Shown piece by piece: positions 8,660 through 16,473 of a DNA stretch of 42,649 nucleotides. How positions within the stretch are numbered: position 1 is the first letter of the stretch; the number at the start of each line of letters is the position of its first letter. The notes beneath the pieces are model-generated. The model saw only the letters and a list, made by a program, of their open reading frames with translations. It ran no database searches and had not been told where the DNA came from. Source of the DNA: an uncultured beta proteobacterium. Lineage in GTDB: Bacteria > Pseudomonadota > Gammaproteobacteria > Burkholderiales > SG8-41. The stretch covers positions 8,376 to 51,024 of the forward strand of contig CADECM010000037.1 in the NCBI GenBank assembly GCA_902825845.1. Reading direction: 5' to 3'. Both the position numbers and the translations under genes were made by a program.

Positions 8660-9994
8660 ATGCGATTTTCCAGCCAGGCTTTGTACCCGGGCGCGGCCAT
8701 GTGGCTATTGTCCGCGCCAGCGCACGCCACCGGCGAAGGCATCGCCGTGTTCGGCATTCCGGTGGATTTCATCTTGTTTGCCTGCACGCTGCTGGGCGTG
8801 GCGCTGTTGCATCATCACACACTGCGGGTGGCGTTGATTGGTCTTTCCAGCATCGTCGTTTACAAGCTGATGTTCACGGGCTTTAAAGGCGGCGCGGGCC
8901 TTGCCGGCTTTGGCCTGCACATGGCGCACGAGTGGGTAATCCTTACCAACTTGCTGGGGCTGCTGCTGGGCTTTGCCATTTTGTCCAAGCATTTCGAAGA
9001 AAGCAAAGTCCCGGAATGGCTGCCAAAGTTTCTGCCCGACGACTGGAAGGGCGCGTTTGTGCTGCTGGTGATGATCTTCGCGCTGTCGGGGTTCCTCGAT
9101 AACATCGCGGCGGCGATGATCGGCGGCACCATCGCCATGACGGTGTTTCGTGGCAAAGTGCATATCGGTTATCTGGCGGCGATTGTCGCGGCTTCCAACG
9201 CGGGGGGCGCTGGCAGCGTGCTGGGCGATACCACCACCACCATGATGTGGATCGCCGGCGTGAGCCCGCTGGCGGTGCTCGATGCCTATATTGCAGCGGT
9301 GGCCGCGCTGATAATTTTCGGTATACCTGCGGCGATTCAGCAACACAAGTATTCGCCGATCACCAAGGATGCCGACGCGCGCGTGCATATCGACCACGCG
9401 CGCCTGGGCATCGTGGTGTTTATCCTCGTTGCGGCCATTGTCACCAACGTGCTTGTCAACAGTCACTATAAACACCTGAGCGACGCGTTTCCGTTTTTGG
9501 GGGCGGCAGTCTGGGCCGCGATACTGATTGCCGCGGTGGTGCGTAAGCCCGCCTGGTCCTTGCTGCCCGAAGCGTTCAAGGGAAGCCTGTTTCTGCTATG
9601 CCTGATTTTGTGCGCGTCGCTGATGCCGGTGGAAAAACTGCCCGCCGCGTCGTGGCAGACAGCGTTCGGCCTGGGCTTTGTCTCATCGGTATTCGACAAT
9701 ATTCCGCTCACCGCGCTCGCGCTCAAACAGGGCGGTTACGACTGGGGTTTGCTGGCGTACGCCGTGGGTTTTGGCGGCTCCATGGTCTGGTTCGGTTCCT
9801 CTGCCGGCGTGGCTGTTTCCAATCTGTTTCCCGAAGCCAAGTCGGTGGGCCGCTGGCTGCGTCACGGCTGGTACATCGTGGTGGCTTACGTCGTTGGTTT
9901 CATCGTGATGTTGATGATTACCGGCTGGCATCCCACCGAAAAAGGCGGCGGCGGCGCGGCACCTGCCGCACTCGTGACGCAGCCCGGCAAATAA
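8660..9994 (+). CDS. NhaD/ArsB-like ion transporter (IT superfamily) under Mn2+ riboswitch control
   Basis: A 444-aa protein with about 11 membrane helices. The start at 8660 is chosen for GGGGA at 8650-8654; the open frame upstream to 8444 only reads through the riboswitch. The N-terminus (to about residue 25, ending SAPAHA) may be a signal-like first segment. Two pseudo-symmetric motifs typical of NhaD/ion-transporter proteins are visible: a first SGFLDNIAAAMIGG and a second SSVFDNIPLTALA followed by GGSMVWFGSSAGVAV. These are half-repeats with Asp-Asn in the unwound helix. Family members exchange Na+/H+ or carry arsenite or dicarboxylates. Placement behind a Mn2+ riboswitch argues for a metal or metal-counterion role. 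The substrate is not shown by the sequence. Confidence 0.82.
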   Translation: MRFSSQALYPGAAMWLLSAPAHATGEGIAVFGIPVDFILFACTLLGVALLHHHTLRVALIGLSSIVVYKLMFTGFKGGAGLAGFGLHMAHEWVILTNLLGLLLGFAILSKHFEESKVPEWLPKFLPDDWKGAFVLLVMIFALSGFLDNIAAAMIGGTIAMTVFRGKVHIGYLAAIVAASNAGGAGSVLGDTTTTMMWIAGVSPLAVLDAYIAAVAALIIFGIPAAIQQHKYSPITKDADARVHIDHARLGIVVFILVAAIVTNVLVNSHYKHLSDAFPFLGAAVWAAILIAAVVRKPAWSLLPEAFKGSLFLLCLILCASLMPVEKLPAASWQTAFGLGFVSSVFDNIPLTALALKQGGYDWGLLAYAVGFGGSMVWFGSSAGVAVSNLFPEAKSVGRWLRHGWYIVVAYVVGFIVMLMITGWHPTEKGGGGAAPAALVTQPGK

Positions 9995-10048
9995 CAGCCA
10001 GTCTTAACGCGAAAGTTTAATAAGTATATGATTTTAAAAGGATAAATA

Positions 10049-11365
10049 ATGGAAGCGATGCAGTGGATAACTCTGATTATTTTCGCAGCGACGATCCTGG
10101 TGGTAATCACCAACTGGATCGACAGCACACTGGCGGCGCTAATCGGTGTGGCGCTGATGTGCTGGCTGGGGGTGATGACCGAATCCGAAGCGTTCAAGTA
10201 CGTCGACTGGAACGTGATGGCGATATTGGTGGGTATCTGGATTATCGCCGGTTACTTCGGCAAATCAGGCGTACCCAGCTGGTTATCGATTCAAGCATTA
10301 AACCTGTCGGGCGGTAGGCCGGGCCTTCTGGTCATTATCCTGACGTTCCTTGCCGGCGTGATCTCCATGTTTGTCGACAACGTGGTGACCATTCTGATGA
10401 TGGCGCCGGTGGCGCTGCCACTGGCGCGCGCGTTGAAGCTGCCGCCGGTGCCATTAATTCTTATGATCGGGTTCGGCGCGAATTTCATGGGTACGGCGCT
10501 GCTGATCGGTGATCTGCCGCCGCAGATGCTGCACAGCGTCGCGGGCGCGGAGTTCTGGGACTTCCTGTGGCACAAGGGCCGGCCGTCGTCGTTCCCAATT
10601 CTTATGGTGACCTTTGTCATCACGCTGGCGTTCATGTGGTGGTACGGTTTCCGCGGCCACCAGCGCGTCTCCGACATGAAAGCGCTGGGCATCGAAGCCA
10701 AGATCGAGAATCCGCTGTTTGCGACGATTTGCGTGGTGTGGTTTGTCGGCACCGTTATCGCCATGTCCGCGCGCGAACTCATCGGCGTGCAGTTGGGATT
10801 TATTGCGCTGACCGGCGCAATTTCGCTGGTGTTGGTGCTGGCCCTGCTGGGCGACCGCGTCAAGCCCGCGCACCACTTCGAAGAATGCCTGCAGGAACTC
10901 GACTGGCGCGCGATCTTTTTCTACATTGCACTGTTCGCGCTGGTGGGCGGTTTGGAAAAGGCGCACATTCTCGACAAACTTGCGGACGCGATGAAGCCCA
11001 TATTTGCGAGCAACTATGCGCTGGGCGCCACGCTGTTGTACTGGATCACCGTGCCCATCGTAGGGTTGGTGGAGCATGACGCCTACATTCTGACCTTTCT
11101 GCACACCATCAAGGACATGGCCAAGGATGGCATCGAACCGTGGCCGTTGTGGTGGATGCTGGTGTGGTCGGGCACCTTGGGCAGCAACCTGACCATTGCG
11201 GGCGCACCGGCGTTGTACGTGGCGCTTTCCCTCGGCGAAAAGGAAGAGGGGCGCAAGGTGTCGCTCAGAGAGTTCCTGGCATGGAGTATTCCGTTCACCC
11301 TGATTTGTTCCGCCGTCTGTTACGTTCTCGGCATGCTGATCTGGGTGCTGCCCTACGCCCAATAA
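10049..11365 (+). CDS. SLC13/ArsB-like permease (IT superfamily), second transporter
   Basis: A 438-aa polytopic protein, 54 bp behind the first transporter and probably cotranscribed from the same riboswitch leader. Typical IT-superfamily landmarks: MFVDNVVTILMMAPVALPLA in the first half, GFGANFMGTALLIGDLPPQM (the conserved GT-A/T-LIGDPPN-like hairpin of P-protein and ArsB permeases), and a second-half repeat with GLVEHDAYI and GSNLTIAGAPALYVAL. AAGG at 10038-10041 precedes the ATG. Its halves are more ArsB/P-permease-like, whereas the upstream gene is more NhaD-like, so the two are relatives but not simple duplicates. The substrate is unknown; Na+/H+ exchange or organic anion transport are the family options. 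Confidence 0.82.
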   Translation: MEAMQWITLIIFAATILVVITNWIDSTLAALIGVALMCWLGVMTESEAFKYVDWNVMAILVGIWIIAGYFGKSGVPSWLSIQALNLSGGRPGLLVIILTFLAGVISMFVDNVVTILMMAPVALPLARALKLPPVPLILMIGFGANFMGTALLIGDLPPQMLHSVAGAEFWDFLWHKGRPSSFPILMVTFVITLAFMWWYGFRGHQRVSDMKALGIEAKIENPLFATICVVWFVGTVIAMSARELIGVQLGFIALTGAISLVLVLALLGDRVKPAHHFEECLQELDWRAIFFYIALFALVGGLEKAHILDKLADAMKPIFASNYALGATLLYWITVPIVGLVEHDAYILTFLHTIKDMAKDGIEPWPLWWMLVWSGTLGSNLTIAGAPALYVALSLGEKEEGRKVSLREFLAWSIPFTLICSAVCYVLGMLIWVLPYAQ

Positions 11366-11384
11366 TCGCCAGGGCAATAGCCGG

Positions 11385-11418
11385 GCGGCGCGGCTTGATA
11401 TGAATCAAGCCGCGCCGC
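11385..11418 (+). promoter_or_regulatory. Canonical FNR/ANR box inside a perfect 15-bp inverted repeat
   Basis: TTGAT-ATGA-ATCAA at 11395-11408 is an exact match to the FNR/ANR consensus. It is the centre of a longer perfect inverted repeat whose arms are 11385-11399 and 11404-11418. It lies about 73 bp before the Usp start at 11482. A TATGGA at 11435-11440 is a possible -10, which would place the box centre near -45. The hairpin could also act as a terminator or processing stem for the upstream transporter gene, but no T-run follows. Confidence 0.75.
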
Positions 11419-11481
11419 TGGTCCACCCCTAACGTATGGATATGCAGCCTTTGCGCCCGCCCGAAAACTGAAGGAGTCGCC

Positions 11482-11925
11482 ATGTACAAGAATATTCTGG
11501 TTCCCACCGATGGATCGCCGCTGTCGCGTGCCGCCGCCGAAAAAGCCATCAAGCTCGCCAAGACCGTCGGCGCTAAAATTACCGCGTTTTTTGCCGCGCC
11601 CGCGGCTACGCCGGTGCTCTACAAGGGGCTGCTGCCGGTGGGGCTGATGACCACCACCGAGCACAAGGCGCTGGTGGAAAAAGCGGCGGCGCAGCATCTG
11701 GGCTATATCGGGAATCTGGCAAAAAAAGCCGGCGTGCCGTTCAAGGCGACGCACTGCACCGATGAATATCCCGCCAGCGCGATACTCAAGGCGGCCAAAA
11801 AAGAAAAATGCGACTTGATTTACATCGCCTCGCATGGCCACACCGGGTTTCGCAAAACGCTGCTCGGCAGTCAGACTACCAAGGTGCTGGCGGACTCACC
11901 GATACCGGTGTTGGTGCATCGCTAA
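11482..11925 (+). CDS. Universal stress protein (UspA family)
   Basis: A 147-aa soluble protein with the single Usp fold. It starts MYKNILVPTDGSP, with the nucleotide-contact Asp after the first strand, and ends with SHGHTGFRKTLLGSQT, the Gly-rich loop of ATP-binding Usp proteins. The ATG at 11482 follows AAGGAG at 11471-11476. It lies 116 bp after the second transporter, with a perfect FNR box between, so it can be read both from the riboswitch operon and from its own oxygen-controlled promoter. Established knowledge: several Pseudomonas Usp genes are under ANR and aid anaerobic survival; the same role is inferred here. Confidence 0.92.
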   Translation: MYKNILVPTDGSPLSRAAAEKAIKLAKTVGAKITAFFAAPAATPVLYKGLLPVGLMTTTEHKALVEKAAAQHLGYIGNLAKKAGVPFKATHCTDEYPASAILKAAKKEKCDLIYIASHGHTGFRKTLLGSQTTKVLADSPIPVLVHR

Positions 11926-11927
11926 GT

Positions 11928-11951
11928 CCGGTTGTTGTTCAGGACAACCGG
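11928..11951. terminator. Short hairpin after Usp gene, possible terminator without T-run
   Basis: A perfect 8-bp stem (CCGGTTGT / ACAACCGG) with an 8-base loop directly follows the Usp stop. It is followed by C-rich sequence, not T, so intrinsic termination is doubtful. Confidence 0.4.
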
Positions 11952-12073
11952 CCCCCTTCGCCACAGCGGCGTGCAGGCGCAGAGGTCGCACGGAGAAAAT
12001 CCACAAGCGCCGTTGTGTTTCCCCTGCGTTTTCTTTGCGCTTTCGCGGTGGGGATTCAAGCTGCACCCCACCT

Positions 12074-12499
12074 TCACTTCACTAACTGCACCGGCACCCC
12101 GGCGAGGTGGATGACCTTGGTCGCCACCGAGCCCATTAACAGATTGCCGATGCCGCCCATGCCGCGCGTGCCCATCACTATCAGGTTGCAGCCCTTGGCC
12201 GTCGCCTGAGCGGCAATGGTGGGCGCGATGTCGCCGACCAGGACTTCAGCCGTATGCGCGATGCTGGTGCCTGCGAGGCGTTTACCCGCGCGCTCCAGCA
12301 GCAGCTTGCCTTCTTGTTGCTGAAATTGCGCAATCTGCTCGGCGCTCCAGAAGCGCTGTACCTGCGGCGCGTCGATCGTATCGCGCACATTGAGCAGATG
12401 CACCTCCATTTGCCGGGTTGCCTGGGCCAATACAAGCAAGTGATCGACGACACGGTTGGCGTTGTTGGAACCATCGAGGGGGGCCAGTATTTTGAGCAT
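12074..12499 (-). CDS. Universal stress protein (UspA family)
   Basis: A 141-aa single Usp domain. The start is taken at the ATG complementary to 12497-12499, which has GGAG six bases upstream; an in-frame TTG at 12511 lies inside that ribosome site. It begins MLKILAPLDGSNNA and ends MGTRGMGGIGNLLMGSVATKV, an intact G-x2-G-x9-G-S/T nucleotide-binding loop. It is divergent from another Usp gene at 12748, with two FNR-like boxes in the shared 250-bp space. The closest relative in this window is that neighbour, whose loop has almost the same sequence (MGTRGMGSLGNMVLGSVATKV), suggesting a local duplication and inversion. Confidence 0.92.
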   Translation of the reverse strand: MLKILAPLDGSNNANRVVDHLLVLAQATRQMEVHLLNVRDTIDAPQVQRFWSAEQIAQFQQQEGKLLLERAGKRLAGTSIAHTAEVLVGDIAPTIAAQATAKGCNLIVMGTRGMGGIGNLLMGSVATKVIHLAGVPVQLVK

Positions 12500-12564
12500 G
12501 GTGGACTCCAAGTTACATCGGTGACAATTTTTGCATCAGTTTGGTGCCAGCGCAGCCGCCACGC

Positions 12565-12578
12565 CTGACGTGGATCAA
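12565..12578 (-). promoter_or_regulatory. FNR-type box for the leftward Usp gene
   Basis: CTGAC-GTGG-ATCAA has one mismatch to TTGAC/T-N4-ATCAA. It sits 66 bp upstream of the leftward Usp start at 12499. No strong -10 was found at the expected distance on the minus strand, so the call rests on the box itself and on its twin at 12631. Confidence 0.55.
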
Positions 12579-12630
12579 ATGACCGCGCCGCGGCACTATG
12601 TGTATGGTGCAAGGGCCTATTCCGCGCGGC

Positions 12631-12644
12631 TTGATATCCGTCAA
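12631..12644 (+). promoter_or_regulatory. FNR-type box for the rightward Usp gene
   Basis: TTGAT-ATCC-GTCAA, both half-sites intact. TATACT at 12670-12675 is a good -10, placing the box centre near -44, close to the class II position, about 100 bp before the Usp start. The half-site pair is the same as that of the tctC box at 17810. Confidence 0.7.
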
Positions 12645-12747
12645 CGCCGCCGCGCGTGACCGCATGCAATATACTCACCCAAGAGATGGATAATTTGCGT
12701 ATCTCGCGTTCATATATCGTTGCTAAATCCCGCCATTGGAGAGTTTC

Positions 12748-13167
12748 ATGCATAAAGTGCTCGTTCCGGTCGATGGTTCTGAAAATGCCCTTCGCGTGGT
12801 GCGCCACGTGCTTATGCTCGCTGCCGAAGTCAAGTCGCCTTTGGACATCCATCTGCTCAATGTGCAGCACCCTCTGCCGGGCACGATCAAGGGCGTGGCC
12901 GAGCAAGCGCGCAAGTTTCACCAGGAAGAAGGCGAGGCTGCGCTCGCCGGCGCACGCAAAATCCTTGACGATGCCAAAGTGAAATACACCTACCACGTGA
13001 GTGTGGGCGAAGCCGCGCCTACCGTCGCACAGATGGTAAAGGAACTTGACTGCGACCAGGTCATAATGGGCACACGTGGCATGGGTTCGCTGGGCAATAT
13101 GGTGCTGGGCTCGGTGGCCACAAAGGTGCTGCACCAGACCGATGTGCCGGTGATGCTGGTGAAATAG
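12748..13167 (+). CDS. Universal stress protein (UspA family)
   Basis: A 139-aa single Usp domain from the ATG at 12748, with GGAGAG at 12738-12743 as ribosome site; a TTG at 12736 overlaps that site. It begins MHKVLVPVDGSENALRVV and ends MGTRGMGSLGNMVLGSVATKV, giving a complete ATP-type Gly loop. It lies 49 bp upstream of a terC gene on the same strand and probably shares its transcript, so a Usp and a TerC protein are made together here, as they are in the fusion at 14.7-16.0 kb. An FNR-type box precedes it. Confidence 0.92.
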   Translation: MHKVLVPVDGSENALRVVRHVLMLAAEVKSPLDIHLLNVQHPLPGTIKGVAEQARKFHQEEGEAALAGARKILDDAKVKYTYHVSVGEAAPTVAQMVKELDCDQVIMGTRGMGSLGNMVLGSVATKVLHQTDVPVMLVK

Positions 13168-13216
13168 CGCGCTGCCCGCTGCGGCCGAGGCTGCCGGATC
13201 ACGGTAGACTCGGCGC

Positions 13217-13915
13217 ATGGAGCTACTGGGCCACACGCCGTTTTGGCCTGCGTTCGCGCAGGTCGTATTTATCAATCTGGTACTGTCGGCCGACAATGCG
13301 GTGGTGATAGCGTTGGCGGCGCGCGCCCTGCCCGCGCGCGAGCGATGGCAGACCCTGGCCTGGGGCGCGGGCGCCGTGGTGGTGGCACGCACCGCGTTGA
13401 CGCTCGCCGCGGCGTATTTGCTCACTTGGCCATTGCTGAAGATCGTCGGCGCGTTGCTGCTTTTCTGGATAGCCGTACACTTGCTTGTGCAAAACGACGG
13501 CGAGGCGCAGGTGCGGCAGGCGAAGGGCAGACTGAAAGCCGTGCAAATCATCGTCGCCGCCGATCTGGTGATGAGCCTCGACAATGTGTTGAGCGTGGCC
13601 GCGGCGGCGCAGGGCAACAGTGGCGCGCTGATGACCGGCCTGGCGTTGTCGATACCGCTGGTGGTCTTTTTTGCCACCGTGTTATCGCGGCTCATGTCGC
13701 GCTGGCCGATCATTATCGTCATCGGCGCGGGACTGTTGGGCTGGGTGGCCGGCGGCTTGCTGGTGAGCGATCCGCTGTGGCGCGAATGGATCGATGTACG
13801 GCTTCCCTGGCTCACCTTTCAGCTATTCCACTGGACGCTGGCGTGGACGCAGATATTCGGAGCCGTGCTGGTGGTGGTGATAGGCACGCGGCTCGCGCGG
13901 CGGCGCGCCACATAA
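13217..13915 (+). CDS. TerC family integral membrane protein, second copy
   Basis: A 232-aa polytopic TerC protein of the same length as the first copy, with LSADNAVVIALAARALPA in helix one and MSLDNVLSVAAAAQG in the central helix, so both Asp-Asn metal motifs are intact. The inter-motif loop is QNDGEAQVRQAKG, less acidic than in copy one. The ATG at 13217 has no convincing Shine-Dalgarno (upstream is GACTCGGCGC), so it may depend on translation of the Usp gene 49 bp upstream. The last codons run into a terminator that serves the opposite strand. A Mn2+ or related metal efflux role is inferred from the family and the surrounding Mn riboswitches. Confidence 0.88.
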   Translation: MELLGHTPFWPAFAQVVFINLVLSADNAVVIALAARALPARERWQTLAWGAGAVVVARTALTLAAAYLLTWPLLKIVGALLLFWIAVHLLVQNDGEAQVRQAKGRLKAVQIIVAADLVMSLDNVLSVAAAAQGNSGALMTGLALSIPLVVFFATVLSRLMSRWPIIIVIGAGLLGWVAGGLLVSDPLWREWIDVRLPWLTFQLFHWTLAWTQIFGAVLVVVIGTRLARRRAT

Positions 13916-13942
13916 AAAAAGCGGCAGGGTTTCCCCCGCCGC
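13914..13942 (-). terminator. Rho-independent terminator for the leftward Usp/TerC-Usp operon
   Basis: On the minus strand, a GCGGCGGG...CCTGCCGC-type stem (arms 13921-13929 and 13933-13942, small loop) is followed by seven T residues (complement of 13914-13920). It lies just beyond the stop at 13970 and overlaps the last bases of the convergent terC gene. Confidence 0.85.
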
Positions 13943-13969
13943 AATTGCGCAAATTGCCTGCAGGGCGCG

Positions 13970-14716
13970 TCAGTCGGCAACGGCAGCCGTCAAAGCGGCG
14001 AGCGCCGTACCGACGCCCGCCGGCACACCGTACTTTTCCAGCTTCGACACTTTGCCCCCCGCGATCACTTCCACCGGCACTTGGGCGATTTCGATGACGC
14101 GGCTGGTGACCGAATCCTCGATCAAGCGCGTGAGCGAGTTCTTGCGTGCCGTACCCATGACGATCTTGTGCACGCGCAGTCGTTGCGCCGCGCGCTGTAT
14201 GCTTTGCGCGCGATCACCCACGTCCATATGCACCGCGTGGGGGAAGCTGTAACGGCGCAGCAGCTCGCGCGCCCTGGCCAGTGCCTGTTCGGCGGCCTCG
14301 CGGTGGAGCGCATCGCGGTTCTTTCTGCTCGAAAAGCGCGCGATATATTGCGTGAACGGCGGACGCACATGCAACAAATGCGCTTCCACGCCGCCGCGCG
14401 ACAGCGATTGGTTGATCACGTGGCGCACCGCGCGCAGCGCGTTATCCGACCCGTCAACAGGAATTAATATCTTGGTCATCGTGTAGCCGCCGATGGGCAA
14501 GCCAGCCGGTGTTGGCGTGCACACCTTGGCTGCATCCGCAGCGGACTCCACCGCGACTGCCTGTACGCGGTGGCGTATTTCGCTGCGCGCGCGTATCGCA
14601 TCGCGCGCCACCACCACGATTGCGATCAAAAACGGCAGCACCATGAGGAATAAGAACTCCGGCGGTGACGCTTCGATCCAGGTCTGAAACTCCATCCACA
14701 TTGGCAACGGGGACAT
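13970..14716 (-). CDS. Membrane-anchored universal stress protein with variant nucleotide loop
   Basis: A 248-aa protein. Seen in order: an N-terminal membrane helix (about 20-38), a linker to about 78, a Usp domain starting MTKILIPVDGSDNAL, and a C-terminal hydrophobic tail with YGVPAGVGTALAAL. The usual G-x2-G-x9-GS loop is replaced by GTARKNSLTRLIEDSV. The TerC-Usp fusion upstream has the same replacement (GTARKYSLTRMFEDSV) and a similar tail (VGVPAGIAAALAV), so the two Usp parts are close paralogues. The start at 14716 has AAGGAGA upstream. It is 34 bp behind the fusion gene and ends at a terminator: the second gene of a Mn-riboswitch operon. Whether it binds nucleotide is doubtful. It was probably derived by duplication of the fusion with loss of the transporter. 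Confidence 0.85.
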   Translation of the reverse strand: MSPLPMWMEFQTWIEASPPEFLFLMVLPFLIAIVVVARDAIRARSEIRHRVQAVAVESAADAAKVCTPTPAGLPIGGYTMTKILIPVDGSDNALRAVRHVINQSLSRGGVEAHLLHVRPPFTQYIARFSSRKNRDALHREAAEQALARARELLRRYSFPHAVHMDVGDRAQSIQRAAQRLRVHKIVMGTARKNSLTRLIEDSVTSRVIEIAQVPVEVIAGGKVSKLEKYGVPAGVGTALAALTAAVAD

Positions 14717-14750
14717 ATCAGGTCTCCTTCGATGAAAGTCGTTGAACCGC

Positions 14751-16022
14751 TCAAACCGCGCTGCTTACGATCACCGCCAGTGCCGCGGCAATGCCCGCGG
14801 GCACGCCCACGCGTTCGAGCGAGGACGTGCTTTGGCCCGCGACAATCTCCACCGGTACCGGCGCGGTATCGAGCACCTTGCTCGAAACGGAATCCTCAAA
14901 CATGCGCGTGAGCGAGTACTTGCGCGCCGTGCCGATGACGATGCGATCCACTTTCAAGCGTTCGGCTTCGCGCGTGATCACCTCGGCGCGCGCGCCCATA
15001 TCCACATGCACGGTGTAGGGGATACGCTGCGCATCGAGCACGTCGCGCGCTGCATGCATCGCGCGTTCAGCCATGTCGCGGTGCCATCCTTCGCGATTAT
15101 TCTTGTTGACGAACCACGCCACGTGCCGGGATAGCGGCGTGCGCACGTGCAGGAGATGCACATCGAGCCCAGGCGTGATCGCCGCGCGGTTGACCACGTG
15201 ATTCACCGCCTGCAACGCGTTGCCGGAACCATCGATGGGGATCAACACGCGGTGCGGATTCGCGGGCCCACTGCGTGCCGCCGTCATCGGTGCAGGTTCG
15301 GCAACCGGCGTCACCACCGCATCGACCAGGTGCTGCGCAACGCGGCTGCGCGTTGCTGCATGATTGACCCAGAAGCCGGCGAACAACACGCCGCCGATCA
15401 CTGCAACGTAGATAAGGATGGACAGCGCGCCAAGCGTTTCGGTGTATTCTTTAACCAGCGGTTCGCCCAGCATCATCTTCACACCGGTCCACAGCAACAC
15501 CCCGGCGCCCAGATAAACAATCGAGGGGAATCGTTGCACAAAGCCCAGTATCATGGTGCTGCCCCAGATAACGATGGGAATGCTGATCAGCAAACCGAGC
15601 ACCACCAGCAGGAAGCTGCCGTGCGCCGCGCCCGCCACCGCGAGCACGTTATCCAGACCCATCACGGCGTCGGCGATGATGATGGTCTTCATCGCGGCCC
15701 AGAAGCCCACTGCGGGCGCGACGTTATGGCCACTTTCGCCTTCGTCCTGATTGAGCAATAACTTATAGGCGATCCACAGCAGCAGTGCACCGCCCAATAG
15801 CAACAGTCCGGGGATTTTCAGCAGCCACACGACGATCAACGTCATCGACGAACGTACGACTATGGCGCCTACCGTGCCCCACACGATGGCTTTCTTGCGT
15901 AAATGCTCCGGCAGACTGCGCGCGGCGAGCGCGATCACGATGGCGTTGTCGCCCGCCAGCACCAGATCAATGATGATGATGGCGAACAGCGCCGAGAAAA
16001 ACTCTGGTGAAAAAAGCTCCAT
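14751..16022 (-). CDS. TerC-universal stress protein fusion (membrane metal exporter with cytoplasmic Usp domain)
   Basis: A 423-aa protein. Residues 1 to about 230 are a full TerC domain with VLAGDNAIVIALAARSLP in helix one, MGLDNVLAVAGAAHG in the middle, and a last helix followed by a proline-rich linker (about 230-255). Residues of about 258-400 form a Usp domain starting HRVLIPIDGSGNAL. A short hydrophobic tail with VGVPAGIAAALAV ends it. The Gly-rich ATP loop is replaced by GTARKYSLTRMFEDSV. There is no frameshift or internal start with a ribosome site, so it is one polypeptide. GGAGG sits just before the ATG. The leader carries a yybP-ykoY riboswitch, which links the protein to Mn2+. 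Inference: a Mn2+ exporter with a built-in regulatory or scaffold domain. Confidence 0.9.
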   Translation of the reverse strand: MELFSPEFFSALFAIIIIDLVLAGDNAIVIALAARSLPEHLRKKAIVWGTVGAIVVRSSMTLIVVWLLKIPGLLLLGGALLLWIAYKLLLNQDEGESGHNVAPAVGFWAAMKTIIIADAVMGLDNVLAVAGAAHGSFLLVVLGLLISIPIVIWGSTMILGFVQRFPSIVYLGAGVLLWTGVKMMLGEPLVKEYTETLGALSILIYVAVIGGVLFAGFWVNHAATRSRVAQHLVDAVVTPVAEPAPMTAARSGPANPHRVLIPIDGSGNALQAVNHVVNRAAITPGLDVHLLHVRTPLSRHVAWFVNKNNREGWHRDMAERAMHAARDVLDAQRIPYTVHVDMGARAEVITREAERLKVDRIVIGTARKYSLTRMFEDSVSSKVLDTAPVPVEIVAGQSTSSLERVGVPAGIAAALAVIVSSAV

Positions 16023-16086
16023 GTCCCTGACCTCCGATTGCGTGGGTTCTTGTTAATGACGAATCCCTGCCGCGCAAGACGGAAAA

Positions 16087-16215
16087 CGAGACCCGCCGTG
16101 CCCGGCCAAGGTCTCGCTCGCCACCAGCGTCAGCGCTGGTGGGCCGACAGGACCGGGGCTTGTTGCAAGCGCCCGTATTGACGATCCTGCCGCTTCGGAG
16201 CTACTCCCCTCGATG
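16087..16215 (-). promoter_or_regulatory. yybP-ykoY (Mn2+) riboswitch for the TerC-Usp fusion operon
   Basis: On the minus strand GGGGAGTAG (complement of 16201-16209) and GCGAGACC (complement of 16110-16117) are the two conserved loops. P1 can form with wobbles (TCGAGG with CCTTGG). An internal stem CCACCAGCG/CGCTGGTGG (about 16120-16142) fits the variable arm. Seven bases (16087-16093) pair perfectly with the conserved loop 16110-16116, giving an alternative stem that hides GAGACC. A TerC-type target is a classic gene for this riboswitch. Confidence 0.9.
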
Positions 16216-16473
16216 AGGATTTACCCGTCACGCCATGTTTCCAACGTGACAGCTGCAGTATGTGCCCACGTCAAGTCGTTGTGAAATGAAGAATATCAAT
16301 GTAAGCAATTGTTTTTATTAATAATAATTTCTTTGCGCAATGGTTGGCATCAGTAATGTTGATGGATTGCGTCGCACAATTTTCAGCATTGCATTTCGTG
16401 ATCGAAGGCGCGGTTGACTTCGCAAAGGGTGATGTGCAAGACTGCGCGCGCGTTGGACGTTCAGCGCACCCTA

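Noticed and set aside
11965..12060. Sequence with cgcagagg / cctgcg-like halves between convergent Usp genes
   Set aside because: It resembles the degenerate intergenic filler seen in many proteobacteria; no clear repeat unit, gene or strong hairpin could be supported.
12181..13815. 544-codon minus-strand frame through two Usp genes and terC
   Set aside because: It crosses several well-defined genes in antisense and has no recognisable domain; produced by high GC at third positions.
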